Shown here: positions 1-10,000 of the stretch, piece by piece
Position numbering within the stretch: the first letter of the stretch is position 1
How the letters are laid out: every line of letters begins with the position of its first letter
Source of the DNA: Physocladia obscura
Taxonomy: Eukaryota > Chytridiomycota > Chytridiomycetes > Chytridiales > Chytriomycetaceae
Assembly (NCBI GenBank): GCA_027596945.1
Contig: JADGJH010000540.1
Location: 1-17,214, forward strand
Direction: 5' to 3'
DNA length: 17,214 nucleotides
The notes under the pieces: generated by a model
What the model was told of the DNA's origin: nothing
Seen by the model: only the letters and a program-made list of their open reading frames with translations
The model's database searches: none
Made by a program: the position numbers and the translations under genes

Positions 1-75
<75 letters not shown>
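1..75. repeat. (ATT)25 microsatellite
   Basis: A perfect run of about 25 ATT units starts at the window edge and may extend beyond it. A degenerate CTG/CTA/TTG tract follows to about 112. The repeat lies just upstream of the probable splice acceptor of the first visible GST exon (AG at 140-141), so it is probably intronic, though 5' untranslated DNA is also possible. Its length is likely to vary between strains. Confidence 0.95.
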
Positions 76-76
<1 letters not shown>

Positions 77-141
77 TGCTGCTACTGCTGCTACTATTGT
101 TGTTGTTGTTACACATAATTAACGTAGACTTGTTCAAATAG

Positions 142-1442
142 ATATTTTCTCCAAACAAAACTGAGTTTTGCTGCTTCAGAAATTCTTGGTGTCATGAATG
201 ATTTAGTATTTGCTACAATTTCAGAGGGTGCATACAAATATCTAGCTGAAAAGCTGAAAATAAAATTGCAGTACTTGAACGACCACGAACTTAAAGGGAA
301 AAGAAAATACTGGGTCGGTCACGAACTTAGCGTTGCAGATATATATTTATATTCACTTCTTGAAGTAGCCTCAGACTTGCTGCAATGGCCTTTCGGTGCA
401 AACACAAAGGCATATTTTGAAGGACTCAAAAAATCAGGATTTAATAAACCTGCGCTGGAATTTCTTGCAAAACATCCTGAAATATCTGTTGCTGATAAAA
501 CAGTGTGGCACAGCTATGAAACGGATGGCGGTGTGGGGACACCGACTGCTGAGCGAAAAAGTTTCTTTCGAACTTCTTCAAATCATTCCTCATCAAGCGA
601 CACAAAATCTAGCACCTCATTGCCACATCCTACATTTTCGTTCAGTCCCATATTTCCAAAGATTATTCCCAATATTAACAACAACAGCAATAACAACAGC
701 ACTAAATCACAAGAATCTTCAACCTGTAGCAACCGCACCAGCACGAAACCAATTGCAACACTCTACTATGCAACAACAAGTAGCGGCGTGGCCAACGTGA
801 TTGCCGCCCACCGCGCAGGAATACTTGGCACAAAACTCGTCGCAAGTCAGTCTCTCCAAGAAAAAAGTATTGACTGGCCCTAACACAGGTTCCGACTACC
901 TCACAATAAACCCGAAAGGAAACGTTCCTGCAATCGTACTCCACGAAAACAACACTGCAACCGCTGAAAACACGATTTTGTTTGAGAATGCAGCAACTTT
1001 ACAATGGATCATGGACCATGCTACAAGTCCTGTTGGCCCCGCGCCCGAAACAGACGAAATATATCTGGTGCAGTCAAAACTTAGCTTTATTTCGTCGGAG
1101 ATCCATTCATTATTGACGGACCTTTTGTCGTCGAATAGTAACACAGATGCGCGGAAATACTTGTCTGAGAAGTTGAAGGAGAAGATGCAGTATGCAAATG
1201 ATATTGAGTTTGCGGATAATAGTAATGGCAGTGTTGATGGTGGTGAGAATGGCGGTACCAAGTATTGGGTTGGGAATGCGTATAGTATTGCAGACGCATA
1301 TGGCGCATTTATTTTTGCTGCTGCAGAGTTTACGGGGATTCAACTTTTGTCGTTTCCGAATTTGAAAAAATATGTTGATGGAATCAATGAGCTCAACTTT
1401 GTGCAGGAAGCTAACGATATCATTTCCGATCAAACACCTTGA
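142..1442 (+). CDS. Fused tandem beta-class glutathione S-transferase (5' partial, one +1 frame break)
   Basis: This gene probably conjugates glutathione or acts as a cytosolic detoxification/redox protein of the bacterial GstA-like (beta) class. The first visible exon opens after an AG at 140-141 and encodes the C-terminal alpha domain of one GST (about 142-500; motifs KLSFAASEI, YWVGHELSVADIYLY). It runs with no stop through a Ser/Asn/Thr-rich linker (about 540-750) into the thioredoxin-like domain of a second GST (LYYATTSSGVANVIAAHRAG). At about 845 the frame moves +1, and the next frame continues with LTINPKGNVPAIVL, KLSFISSEIH and YWVGNAYSIADAYG to a TGA at 1440-1442. The two alpha domains align to each other, so this is a head-to-tail duplication. 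The beta-class catalytic Cys is Ser here. The N-terminal domain of the first unit must lie upstream or be lost. ATG 194 is internal to the domain and is not a credible start. The frame break may be a pseudogene lesion, an assembly indel or recoding. Confidence 0.75.
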
Positions 1443-1456
1443 AAGTAAGAAATTGA

Positions 1457-1462
1457 AATAAA
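1457..1462 (+). terminator. Polyadenylation signal AATAAA after the GST gene
   Basis: A canonical AATAAA begins 14 bases after the GST stop codon. The convergent receptor gene ends at 1549 on the other strand, so the two 3' ends share about 100 bases. Confidence 0.5.
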
Positions 1463-1548
1463 AGCAGTAGTGAAAATTCCACAAAGATATTTTATTATGC
1501 TATTTAGGGAGAAAATTAAAAAACAAAACGAGACAAGTTCTTAAAAAA

Positions 1549-2461
1549 CTAAAATGGTACAATATAGTCCCTCATTTCTCTACTAAAGAATAAAACCATT
1601 GTGGGAGTCAGAATCACGTCGAACGACATAATCAGAGCAACACTATCAAAAAAAGTTGAATTATTCGCCGTATTTGCGTTTAACGTAACTGCAACACCGT
1701 AAATCAGCAACGGCACATACGAAATAATAAGACTCGAACTCAAGCCAATACACTTGAATAATATTTGACGTTGCAACTTCTGATGCAAGGATTCAACCAT
1801 TTCATCGTCAATATCATTTTCCATATTCGTTACAAAGAAAGATACAAGGGCTGGACGATCGGCAAGTTTTTTCGTCGAGTATTGGTAAGTTGAACTATAG
1901 AATACAATCATCAAAACAACACTTCCAAGGTAAGATATCGCTGGAACGACAATGAGCCAGATTCCTCGTTGCGGTTGCGATAATGGTCGAAAACTGTCGG
2001 TTGTCGGCTGGAAAATTGGGATATTTTTAGTCTTCAGACACCGATTAGCAAAACATACGAACCGAGGAGCTGAACAACGCTACGGTAGCAACAACAAGCC
2101 CAACAAATAAACAATAAAATCCAGAATAAATCATCTTTGCATTCATATTACTCGTTATTTGAATCCACTGTTCAAGCGCAAGATTCAAATTCAACCCGAA
2201 TAAACACACAATGACTAGATTACTGAAAGCCGCAGCGACAGGATCGTTGATGGAAATTGATCCGAGAATAAGCATAGTTTGGATAAACACTCGGCCAAGA
2301 CTCCATAGAAACACAGCTAGTATCAGTGCTGCTGTGATCTGGTCGACTCTCGTTTTTCGTAACGCTCGGTTTGCAATTATTGTTATCAGAATGCAGCCAT
2401 TGAATATTGCACCGATTGCATAGATGATGAGCAGACTGTAAAGGACAGGAGGATGCAACAT
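1549..2461 (-). CDS. Seven-transmembrane receptor, class A-like (two exons, 285 aa)
   Basis: The product is a predicted plasma-membrane G-protein-coupled-type receptor; its ligand cannot be told. Exon 1 is 2461-2063 and exon 2 is 2007-1549. The 55 nt intron (2008-2062) has donor GTTCGT and acceptor TTTTCCAG and joins the frames in phase 0, which removes an apparent frame break. Seven hydrophobic segments are seen at about residues 8-30, 42-66, 78-99, 110-131, 150-172, 215-242 and 253-275. The extracellular N-terminus is only a few residues long. The end of TM3 reads LALEQWIQI where class A receptors have (D/E)RY, so the Arg is missing. TM7 ends LTPTMVLFF where NPxxY is usual. TM7 has no Lys, so it is not a retinal-binding opsin. 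The start is the ATG just before TM1. The 7TM topology is solid; the family assignment is moderate. Confidence 0.72.
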
Positions 2462-3799
2462 GTTTAGAGAATTTTTGAGTCAATTGGGCTTGTCCAATTT
2501 CCAAAAAAAAGTCAGACACGTGGATGCAAACAGTTTCCAAAATGTCAGCACAGCACGCAGTTACTGTGCAAACTCAAAGCGATTGAGTTATCAATATCAA
2601 TAAAGAAGTGATTTTTATCTTAAAAACTTTATCGATTCGTAGTCTCAGATGAAACAGTTACGAGAGATACCGTCTCTGACACGAAATGAATGACGAACTC
2701 TTTTTGCAAATTGTGTGAACAATTTCGAACACCCTGACAGATTCACTTGAGACAATCAAGAAGATACTGATGAGACGAATAAACGCCCAGATTTCAATGT
2801 CTACAATAAATCAAAAGAAAGATGTTGGGAATATTTTTCTCAGTTTTTATTCTAATGATTTAGACACCCAGAACAGATGAATTGAACAAAATTTTCGCAA
2901 AACTTCACAATATGGTTTCCTCTGTACGCATGACTTGATAAAGATATCATTTCTACAGACAGTTAATTTTCTGAAATCAGTTTGGTAGTCTGCAGCTGTA
3001 GTTGTTGTTGAAGTATATAATTTTTATCTCAATGTCGCCATCCTAAACATATATTTACACATGGTAACAAGAACAACAGTAGCAGCAGACCTACCCGGTA
3101 CAAAGTCCCTCACTCACTTTACACATCGAATTTTTTCGTGTGAAATCAATACATTTTCTCTTAGTGGCACCGGAATAAACACAACAATTAGAAATAATTA
3201 TTTTCTGCACATTATCAAACAATGAAATACACTGTACCATTCACAACTGTAAAAGAATATATGAATTTTGCGTAAATTTTTATTTGGAGATATTTTGTTT
3301 TCATGGACACTTAGACTTTTTTTTTTACGTCAGATTGAAAGCCCAAGAGCATTAACAACACATTTGGATTACTCATTTAAATTTCAACATCACTATATAT
3401 GCCAACACCATACCGGCGAGGTTGCTTGAATTCAACCACCATTTTTGGTTTCACTTGACTCATTACAAGCTTTGACACAAGTGTTCAAATAAGTAATCCG
3501 ACTGCTATAGGTCTCACTCCTCCATTTGGTTTCATCAATGGGCAGAAGCTAGCACATTCAATACAACCTTGTTTTGCTGTATTTCCCTGTGCTTTTTACG
3601 TTGATGTTTTAACTGTTCTGTGCAGGTTCAAAAGCCCACTCTTCTGTCAATTTTTTTGTAACTAAATGCCATTTGGTAAAGAAAGCATATTTACTCGTGT
3701 TTGAAAAAATTAAAATTAGAAAGAATGCTGATCATGTCTTTTTGCCTCTTTTCATTGAAATCTGTAATAACGAATCCAGAAAATATACGCATGTTTTTT
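2462..3799. other. Noncoding interval between receptor promoter and Clr2-like 3' end
   Basis: This 1.3 kb AT-rich stretch has no convincing exon, RNA gene or repeat on either strand. The right end is the 3' flank of the minus-strand Clr2-like gene and the left end is the upstream region of the receptor. A short T-run followed by ACGTCA lies near 3317-3333. It resembles a CRE-type half site, but nothing else supports a function. Confidence 0.6.
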
Positions 3800-6743
3800 T
3801 TATAAAATCAGGGCACCAATGCCGGCTTTACCAGAACATTCCACAAATTCACACCGGAACTGTGGATGGTATTTTCCAACAAGTGCTGTTGTGCATGACA
3901 CCTCCACAAACTGAAGTGCTGTACCTTTTGGCATTTTGAACCAACTTTTCATCACCGAGCATTCACCCTTAGCAATGCCCCGCCCGTTTGCTTCCACATG
4001 ACAAAAATACCCAAAAAGAGTCACCTTTGAGCCATCTTCGCCAAATTTAGTGTCGTATTGTATGCGCACAACCAGCAGCAAAGCTTGGTCCGATCCAACA
4101 GCATCTTCGTCTGGATGACAATATTCATAATCAATCTTGAGATCTGCCAGGCGAGTACAAGAGCCACCAGGAATACCAGAATCTATAAGCTTCAGGCCAT
4201 GACCATTGCTTCTCTTTGAAACAATAACAACGTCTCCCAAATGGATTACTTGTCCTCCAAACTGTAGACATCGCCAGCTGCGGTTGCTAATAATTCGAGT
4301 TCTTGGATCAGTCGGACTCAGTGGAATATGTGTTTTAATTAATTCAGGTTCAGCTACATAAGGGAAGACTCGTACGGCAGAATTGTTGCAATTAATTGCA
4401 GCTTTGTTAATTGCCGCCGCATATTTCATCACTAAGCCATGACTGTTTGAATCTTCAGAATCGCTCAAGCCAAACATATTTGACAAAAAATTTGCAAAAT
4501 TATTTGAAATCTTCAGGGCTGAATACGGCGCAAAGGAATCGGCCGTGAAAAATAAAATTTCATCGAGGCCAAACAATTCAATGCAGTACAAATCTGTAGC
4601 ACCAGAACTTGATGAGTCGCCATTCTTGGAGTACTTTGATGCAATTCCCGAAACAACAATTTTTGCCAAATCATCTTCATCCTCCTCAGAAATCAAAACC
4701 TGTCCTCCACTGACAACGGTAATCGCATTTTTATCATCAACAGCAGAGAATGTTTCTTTATAATTTTCAAAACGTTCGCGTACAACAGCTGGCCAAAAAA
4801 CACGATTGTCTTCTCGGAAAAGATATTGCAAGTCCGGTAACGGCAAATGCTCGCAGGACCTTCGAATAGATTCCAAAATCGACTCAATGTCAGTCAAAAA
4901 TATCGTTGAAACCCAAACAATGTCGTGGATATGATGCTTCGGTTGGAATAGAGACAATCGTGGAATTTTTTTAAATTTTTCACTTCGGTGAAATGGAGAA
5001 ATTTCATGTTGTATCCGGCGCTTTGCAGATGGAATAGGCATTGGTGTTGATTTCTCAGAACGCTGGGTAATTTTCGAATTTAGTTTTTCGTTGGATGGAT
5101 TAACAGGATTGTTTTGCTTCCTAACAGTTGATTCCTTAAACCCGAGAGAAACAGGAGTACTCGCAGATAATTTTTCGGAGACAAGTGTTCCTTGGAGTGA
5201 TGAAGATCCACTGACAAAAATAGGATCATTTGAAAATCTATTTCCAGAGTCAAGTGTTTCTTTGATAGATGAAGAGCCATTTAAAGGGATGGAGATAGTT
5301 GCAGTTGTTTTTTTGGATCCAAGAGTTTCTTTTACTTTCAAAAGCCCAGTTGGGGGGATTGAAATATGTGGACGAGGTTTATCGTGAAGTGAGTGTGATC
5401 TTTTGAGGGTTTCCTCGACTTCTCTTGATGAAGAAGTTGGCAAATCCTGATATAAGTCTTGAAAAGTTGAATATTGAGGTGTATGCGAATCCAATTCATT
5501 TGATGATTTGCCGTCTTGGGTGCTCAAAGAATGTGACATTTTCGTAAAATTATTTTGACATTCTTCAGCTTTATCTGAGTCATAGGAAGAGAAATTTTGT
5601 GGTTGTACAGAACTATGCCTTTTCTTTTGATGATTTTCAAGACCAGTCTGGTATCTATATTTCTGCATGGACATAGGGATGTTAAGTGTGAAAAAAATTT
5701 ATGAAATAAAAAAAGCAAACCTGAGAACACAGCTCACAACAAAATGGACGAAAAACATGATTGGAACCTATCGACATATTAAAATTAGTTCCGAAACCAA
5801 AAGCTTCAGATTCGATTGGGAATTTAGAACTTTTTCCTTTGGATATTCGTGAAATTTCGAAATCACTGTCGTCATTATCATTATTTTGGACTGCAGAAAA
5901 TTCAGATTCAGAACCATCCCTATCTTCAAATTCATTTTGATATCCATTGAAAGTCTCCATATTGTCGAGATTGTCAGAAACATCTGTTTCTTCAACAACA
6001 TTCACACTATCATTATCCATTTCATTATCACTAATTTCGATTTCAATACAAAATTTGTCGTCGCCATTAGAGTCCTCTTCGATATTTTCCGTCGCTTGAC
6101 TAAATCGCATCGAGTTTTCTCTTTCGGTTGTAGTGCGGCGCTGTTTCGGACGTTGCTTTCGGTCAAGACTTATTTCCTGAGCGTTTCCATATTTGATTTT
6201 TAAGAAGGCGGCAGAATTGCATGGCTTACAAGTGCACGGTATGGTTTTGTGGCCGGCGAGATACAGTAAATGAGGAAGAAATTCTTTGAGAGAACGGTAT
6301 TTTCTATTTTCCAAGAGAATTAATATCAAAACAATATTTAAAAATAATCATAAAATAATAAAAAAAGCTAAACTGTTCACTGGGGTGGCCAAGATAATAG
6401 TGATCTACATGTTTAATAGAGCCTTGACGACGAACGTTGTAACAAATATAGTCGTCAGGTAATTTAGGCAAAATGGCTGTATCTTCAAAGATAACGCCGG
6501 AATATTCTTTCGGCAAGAACTTTGGATGTCTGCGATAAAACTCCAGTAGAGATGGACTGAGCTAGTTCGGACGAAGTAATTTTGTTTACTATCGAGAAAA
6601 ATCGGATATTCTCATTGCCAAACCTTGTATAAACAACTTTGAACATACGATTCCTCTGAAATGATGAAGTAATCGGGAGCTACCACAGGAACTGCATCTG
6701 ATGCAGGCACAGGAAGCGTTTTGTTCAGATCTCTCCTGCTCAT
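3800..6743 (-). CDS. clr2: Clr2-like transcription-silencing protein with embedded C2H2 zinc finger (four exons, 917 aa)
   Basis: Clr2 is a subunit of the fission-yeast SHREC deacetylase/remodeller complex that silences heterochromatin; a nuclear silencing role here is inferred. Exons are 6743-6624, 6561-6374, 6303-5721 and 5662-3800. Introns of 62, 70 and 58 nt are all GT-AG, and splicing keeps one frame. The N-terminal part carries the family signature YYLGHPS (about 96-101) and EFLPHLLYLAG (110-120), then C-x-C-x2-C (126-131). A very acidic region follows. A C2H2 finger spans the third intron (C292, C295, H308, H313; C-x2-C-x12-H-x4-H). About 230 disordered Ser-rich residues come next, with imperfect repeats. 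The C-terminal region (about 540-917) begins near HDIVWVSTIFL and includes VFWPAVVRERF and LQFGGQVIHLGDVVIV, resembling the Clr2 C-terminal domain. The start ATG gives a clean 40-codon exon. The N-terminal match is good; the C-terminal match is weaker. Confidence 0.72.
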
Positions 6744-6827
6744 TTTTGAATCACTCAGTCGTTGTTTTTCTCACAAAGAAAAAAATATCCGTTTCATTCT
6801 CATTCAAACAAAATACCCATCGCCTAT

Positions 6828-6833
6828 TTTATT
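6828..6833 (-). terminator. AATAAA overlapping the UBC9 stop codon
   Basis: On the minus strand the last sense codon and the stop read GAA TAA A, so the TAA stop lies inside a canonical AATAAA. The next minus-strand ATG (Clr2-like) is 85 bases further on, which leaves little room for UBC9 3' processing and the Clr2-like promoter. Confidence 0.45.
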
Positions 6834-7618
6834 CACGTGGATAGTTTTCTTTCGCTTGCTGTTTAATGCGCCGGTCGTATGCCGCCTAAACTCGAAGATG
6901 TCAGAGTATGATATTCCTACATCAATCGCAATAATATTACCCGATCCTTCTTGAATAACATATATGCATCAGCCTGAGCTGGCGAGAGTGGATTCGGGTC
7001 ATTTAGCAAGTCCTGAATTCCAAGAAGAATTTGCTTGACGGTGATAGCTGGCTTCCAGTCCTGCTCTTCGTTTACGATGGACAAACAAACTGTTCCCGAT
7101 GGATAAACATTGGGACTGTAATAAATGTTGGGTAAATCTCAGGCGAAGAGCAATAAACAGTATTGGGAATCGAGTTTCGAAGGTCAGATCATACTGAAAC
7201 AATGGCGGGGTGAAGACGCATTTTGGAGGTTTCTGGGGGTAATCTTCGGGAAACATCATAACAAGTTTATAGACGCCACCCTCCCAGTCTGTTTCTTTTT
7301 TGCCTGTTGCAATGTGTATTTAATGAACACTTGCTTAACATAACGTTCAACTAGCAGACACAACAAACCTGGAATGCCAACCTGCCATTTCATTAAATTC
7401 AGTGAATTGTCAGCGTTCTTGTCGGGGCGCGCGTAGAATCCAAAAGCTAATATTCGGACATTAGTCTTCTTTTAATCGCTCCCAGTTCAACAGACTATTT
7501 CAATCCGGCTCTCTCCGATTTCAGTCTAACTTCAAAACGCTTGCGTTTTCTACTCACGATGATCTTTACGCCATTGTTTGCGTTCTTCCGTCAATCTCGC
7601 AATACAAATGCTGTTCAT
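6829..7618 (-). CDS. UBC9: SUMO-conjugating E2 enzyme Ubc9 (five exons, 159 aa)
   Basis: Ubc9 is the single E2 that transfers SUMO from the E1 to target lysines, mainly in the nucleus. Exons are 7618-7558, 7446-7369, 7303-7195, 7115-6941 and 6885-6829. Introns are 111, 65, 79 and 55 nt, all GT-AG with matching phases. The protein starts [20 protein letters not shown], matching the Ubc9 N-terminal helix. It continues with [29 protein letters not shown] and [11 protein letters not shown]. The active-site loop is [14 protein letters not shown], with the catalytic Cys at residue 93 as in human UBC9. Then come [20 protein letters not shown] and a basic C-terminal helix. The length equals the family norm (157-159). 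It lies 85 bp upstream of the Clr2-like start on the same strand and head-to-head with the CoA-transferase gene. Nothing in it is broken. Confidence 0.95.
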
Positions 7619-7654
7619 GTTGAATAATGATTTTAAAAAAAAAGTTGAAATAAA
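7619..7654. promoter_or_regulatory. Very short head-to-head interval between UBC9 and the CoA-transferase gene
   Basis: Only about 36 bases separate the UBC9 ATG from the first codons of the CoA-transferase presequence. The stretch includes an A9 run. Transcripts of the two divergent genes must start within or beyond each other, so a shared bidirectional promoter or overlapping 5' ends is inferred. If an upstream coding exon exists for the transferase, the promoter layout would differ. Confidence 0.4.
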
Positions 7655-9854
7655 ACGATATTCATTCGGTTCAATCGAAACGTAAACTTTGCCATTCATC
7701 GCGTTATTTTCAATGCAAGAAATCTTTCCACTACTGCAACGAAAGTCGTTGCATCGGCAGCCGATGCAATTGCGGATTTCAAGGGCGGCGAAAAGGTTCT
7801 TGTCGGCAGTTTTGGACTTTGCGGAATCCCGGAAAACATTATTGCTGAACTCAACAAGAATATACACATCAAAAACCTCACAATTGTGTCCAATAACGCT
7901 GGGTATATGTTTTTTTCCTTCAAAAACAACAAATTGCTTCACTGAAATATTAATATGGCAGAATGGACGATTTTGGCCTCGGATTACTTCTCAAAATAAA
8001 GCAGGTTACTTCTTCATCTATTATGACATGTAGAACTATTTTTTAACGCATCTAACGTAATCTGCAGATTAAACGCATGATTAGTTCCTATGTTGGGAAA
8101 AATGCAGAATTCGAAAGGCAATATCTCCAAGGCGAGCTCGACGTTAAACTCATACCACAGGTACTACCTCTCATAACACTGCCGCCCATTATTTCTTCCG
8201 CCAAAGTTGATTCAAACTTTCACGTTCGGATCTTTTTGGAAATCGAACAATTTTTTTTGAAAAGGGCACTCTGGCAGAAAGAATTCGGGCTGGCGGGGCC
8301 GGAATTCCAGCCTTTTTCACTGCCACAGCAGCTGGAACTCAAATTCAAGCTGGTGGTATTCCCATAAAATACAATCCATTGTCTGGAAGAAAAAAAGAAC
8401 CGATTCTTGTGTCTACTCCACGTGAGGTATTACATTAATGAAAAGATGACAGCATTCTTAAAATTTATTATAGACCCGAGAATCTAACTGGAAGCAGTAT
8501 ATAATGGAAGAGGCAATCATGGGCGACTTTGCAATTATAAAGGCTTGGAAGGCAGACCTGCTGGGAAACTTGGTATTCCGGAATATTTAACTGAAATCCT
8601 GAATCAAATACAGTATAGAGGTACAGCACGAAATTTTAACGAACCGATGGCAAAGGCTGGAAAAATCACTATCGCTGAGGTTTGTTAATTTTATTTCAAA
8701 ATAAATGAATGACGAATTTTAATACAAAATTTGATGCGATTCATCACAAAGGTGGACGAGATCGTGCCGATTGGAACTCTCAAACCTGATGAAATCCATG
8801 TTTCGGGAGTTTATGTAACGCGTGTGTTCAAGGGCGAGAAGTTTGAAAAAAAAATCGAGCGTTTGACTCTCAGCGACGGCAAAGGTCTAAATATCCCAGG
8901 AAAGCGTGGATTTGCACTTTCTGATGAGGGTGCGCAACGGCGTGAAAGAATTGTACGTCGAGCTGCAAAAGAGTTTAAAGACGGCATATATGGTAAGTAT
9001 CAATATTTTCAGCTCTTTATTGGTCTTTTTATTTTTTCAAACATTTAATTAAACGTAGCGAATCTGGGTATTGGGATGCCTATGCTTGCGAGCAACTATA
9101 TTCCTGAGGGAATAACTGTTCATCTTCAATCTGAGAACGGAATCTTGGGAATGGTTGATACTATGAAGCATACTGGGTATTTTTGTCGCATATATTATAT
9201 TTTTTTTCAGGGACCATTTCCAAAACCAGGTGATGAAAATGCCGACATAATAAATGCAGGTAAATTGTTCATTAGTTATTAAATGAGATCATTGATATTC
9301 ATGAATATATAGGAAAAGAAACGGTCACTCTGCTTGCTGGCGCAAGTGTATTTGGAAGCGATGAATCTTTCGTTATGATTCGAGGGCCTGATTTTTTTTT
9401 TTTTTTTTGGTTTCTAATTACTTTTCGAAAATTTAGAGGACACATTGACTTGACAATTTTAGGTGGGATGGAAGTGTCGCAGAATGGCGATTTGGCAAAC
9501 TGGATTATTCCAGTATGTATAGAAAAATGTTGCTATTATAGCGTATAACATAGTAAAACATAGGGGAAAATGGTCAAAGGAATGGGAAGTGCAATGGACC
9601 TTGTTGCAACAAGTGGTACAAAAGTTGTTGTTACGATGGAGCATACAGCCAAGGGCAGAAGCCCGAAAATTTTGCAAAAATGTACCCTGCCTTTAACTGG
9701 TAAGGCTTGCATCGATATGATAATCACGGATTTGTGTGTTTTTGAAGTGAACAAAAAAAAGAGAGGTTTGACAGTAACCGAATTGATGGAGAATGTAACA
9801 GTGGATGAAGTCAGAAAAAAAACTGGATGTGATTTTGACATACACTTAAAGTAA
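7655..9854 (+). CDS. OXCT1: Succinyl-CoA:3-ketoacid CoA-transferase, mitochondrial (12 exons, about 511 aa)
   Basis: SCOT moves CoA from succinyl-CoA to acetoacetate in the mitochondrial matrix, allowing ketone-body use. Exons are ~7655-7902, 7962-8004, 8068-8160, 8265-8426, 8474-8572, 8614-8679, 8752-8992, 9059-9153, 9211-9259, 9313-9385, 9437-9512 and 9564-9854. All junction phases fit. Family blocks in order are [128 protein letters not shown] and [12 protein letters not shown]. The catalytic Glu is in QSENG. The length is normal. The N-terminus is rich in Arg and hydrophobic residues and lacks acidic residues, like a mitochondrial presequence, but has no ATG in frame after the TGA at 7646-7648. 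The start at ACG 7655 is therefore a placeholder. The exon 10 donor is GC, and the exon 5/6 junction is ambiguous. Confidence 0.9.
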
Positions 9855-9938
9855 CAAAATAGATGATAATATGATGCCGTGGAAAAAACACACTAGACAA
9901 TAATTTTCATAAGTGTCATATGACAAAGATGCTGCTGT

Positions 9939-9944
9939 CACGTG
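9939..9944. promoter_or_regulatory. CACGTG E-box upstream of family member A
   Basis: A perfect CACGTG palindrome lies 57 bases upstream of the ATG at 10001. The same hexamer lies 98 bases upstream of member D, and a CACATG variant lies 68 bases upstream of member B. This is a typical bHLH binding core, but a 6-mer alone is weak evidence. Confidence 0.35.
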
Positions 9945-10000
9945 GGCTTTAGACAGCTTTTCATTTAATTTTTTTTGTCCTTTTTCGTTCGTCATCCAAA

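Noticed and set aside
1..137. A poly-Ile/poly-Leu peptide read through the ATT repeat
   Set aside because: The frame is open only because of the repeat; it ends at a TAG at 139-141, has no start, and does not join the GST frame.
194..883. A separate GST gene starting at ATG 194
   Set aside because: The GST homology begins upstream of this Met (KLSFAASEI at about 158-184), so ATG 194 is internal to the domain.
1915..2065. An apparent frameshift splitting the 7TM receptor
   Set aside because: A 55 nt GT-AG intron (2008-2062) joins the two frames in phase 0 and gives a sensible second extracellular loop, so no lesion is needed.
2140..2461. A microbial or animal-type rhodopsin
   Set aside because: No Lys is present in TM7 for retinal attachment, and TM3/TM7 motifs do not match opsins.
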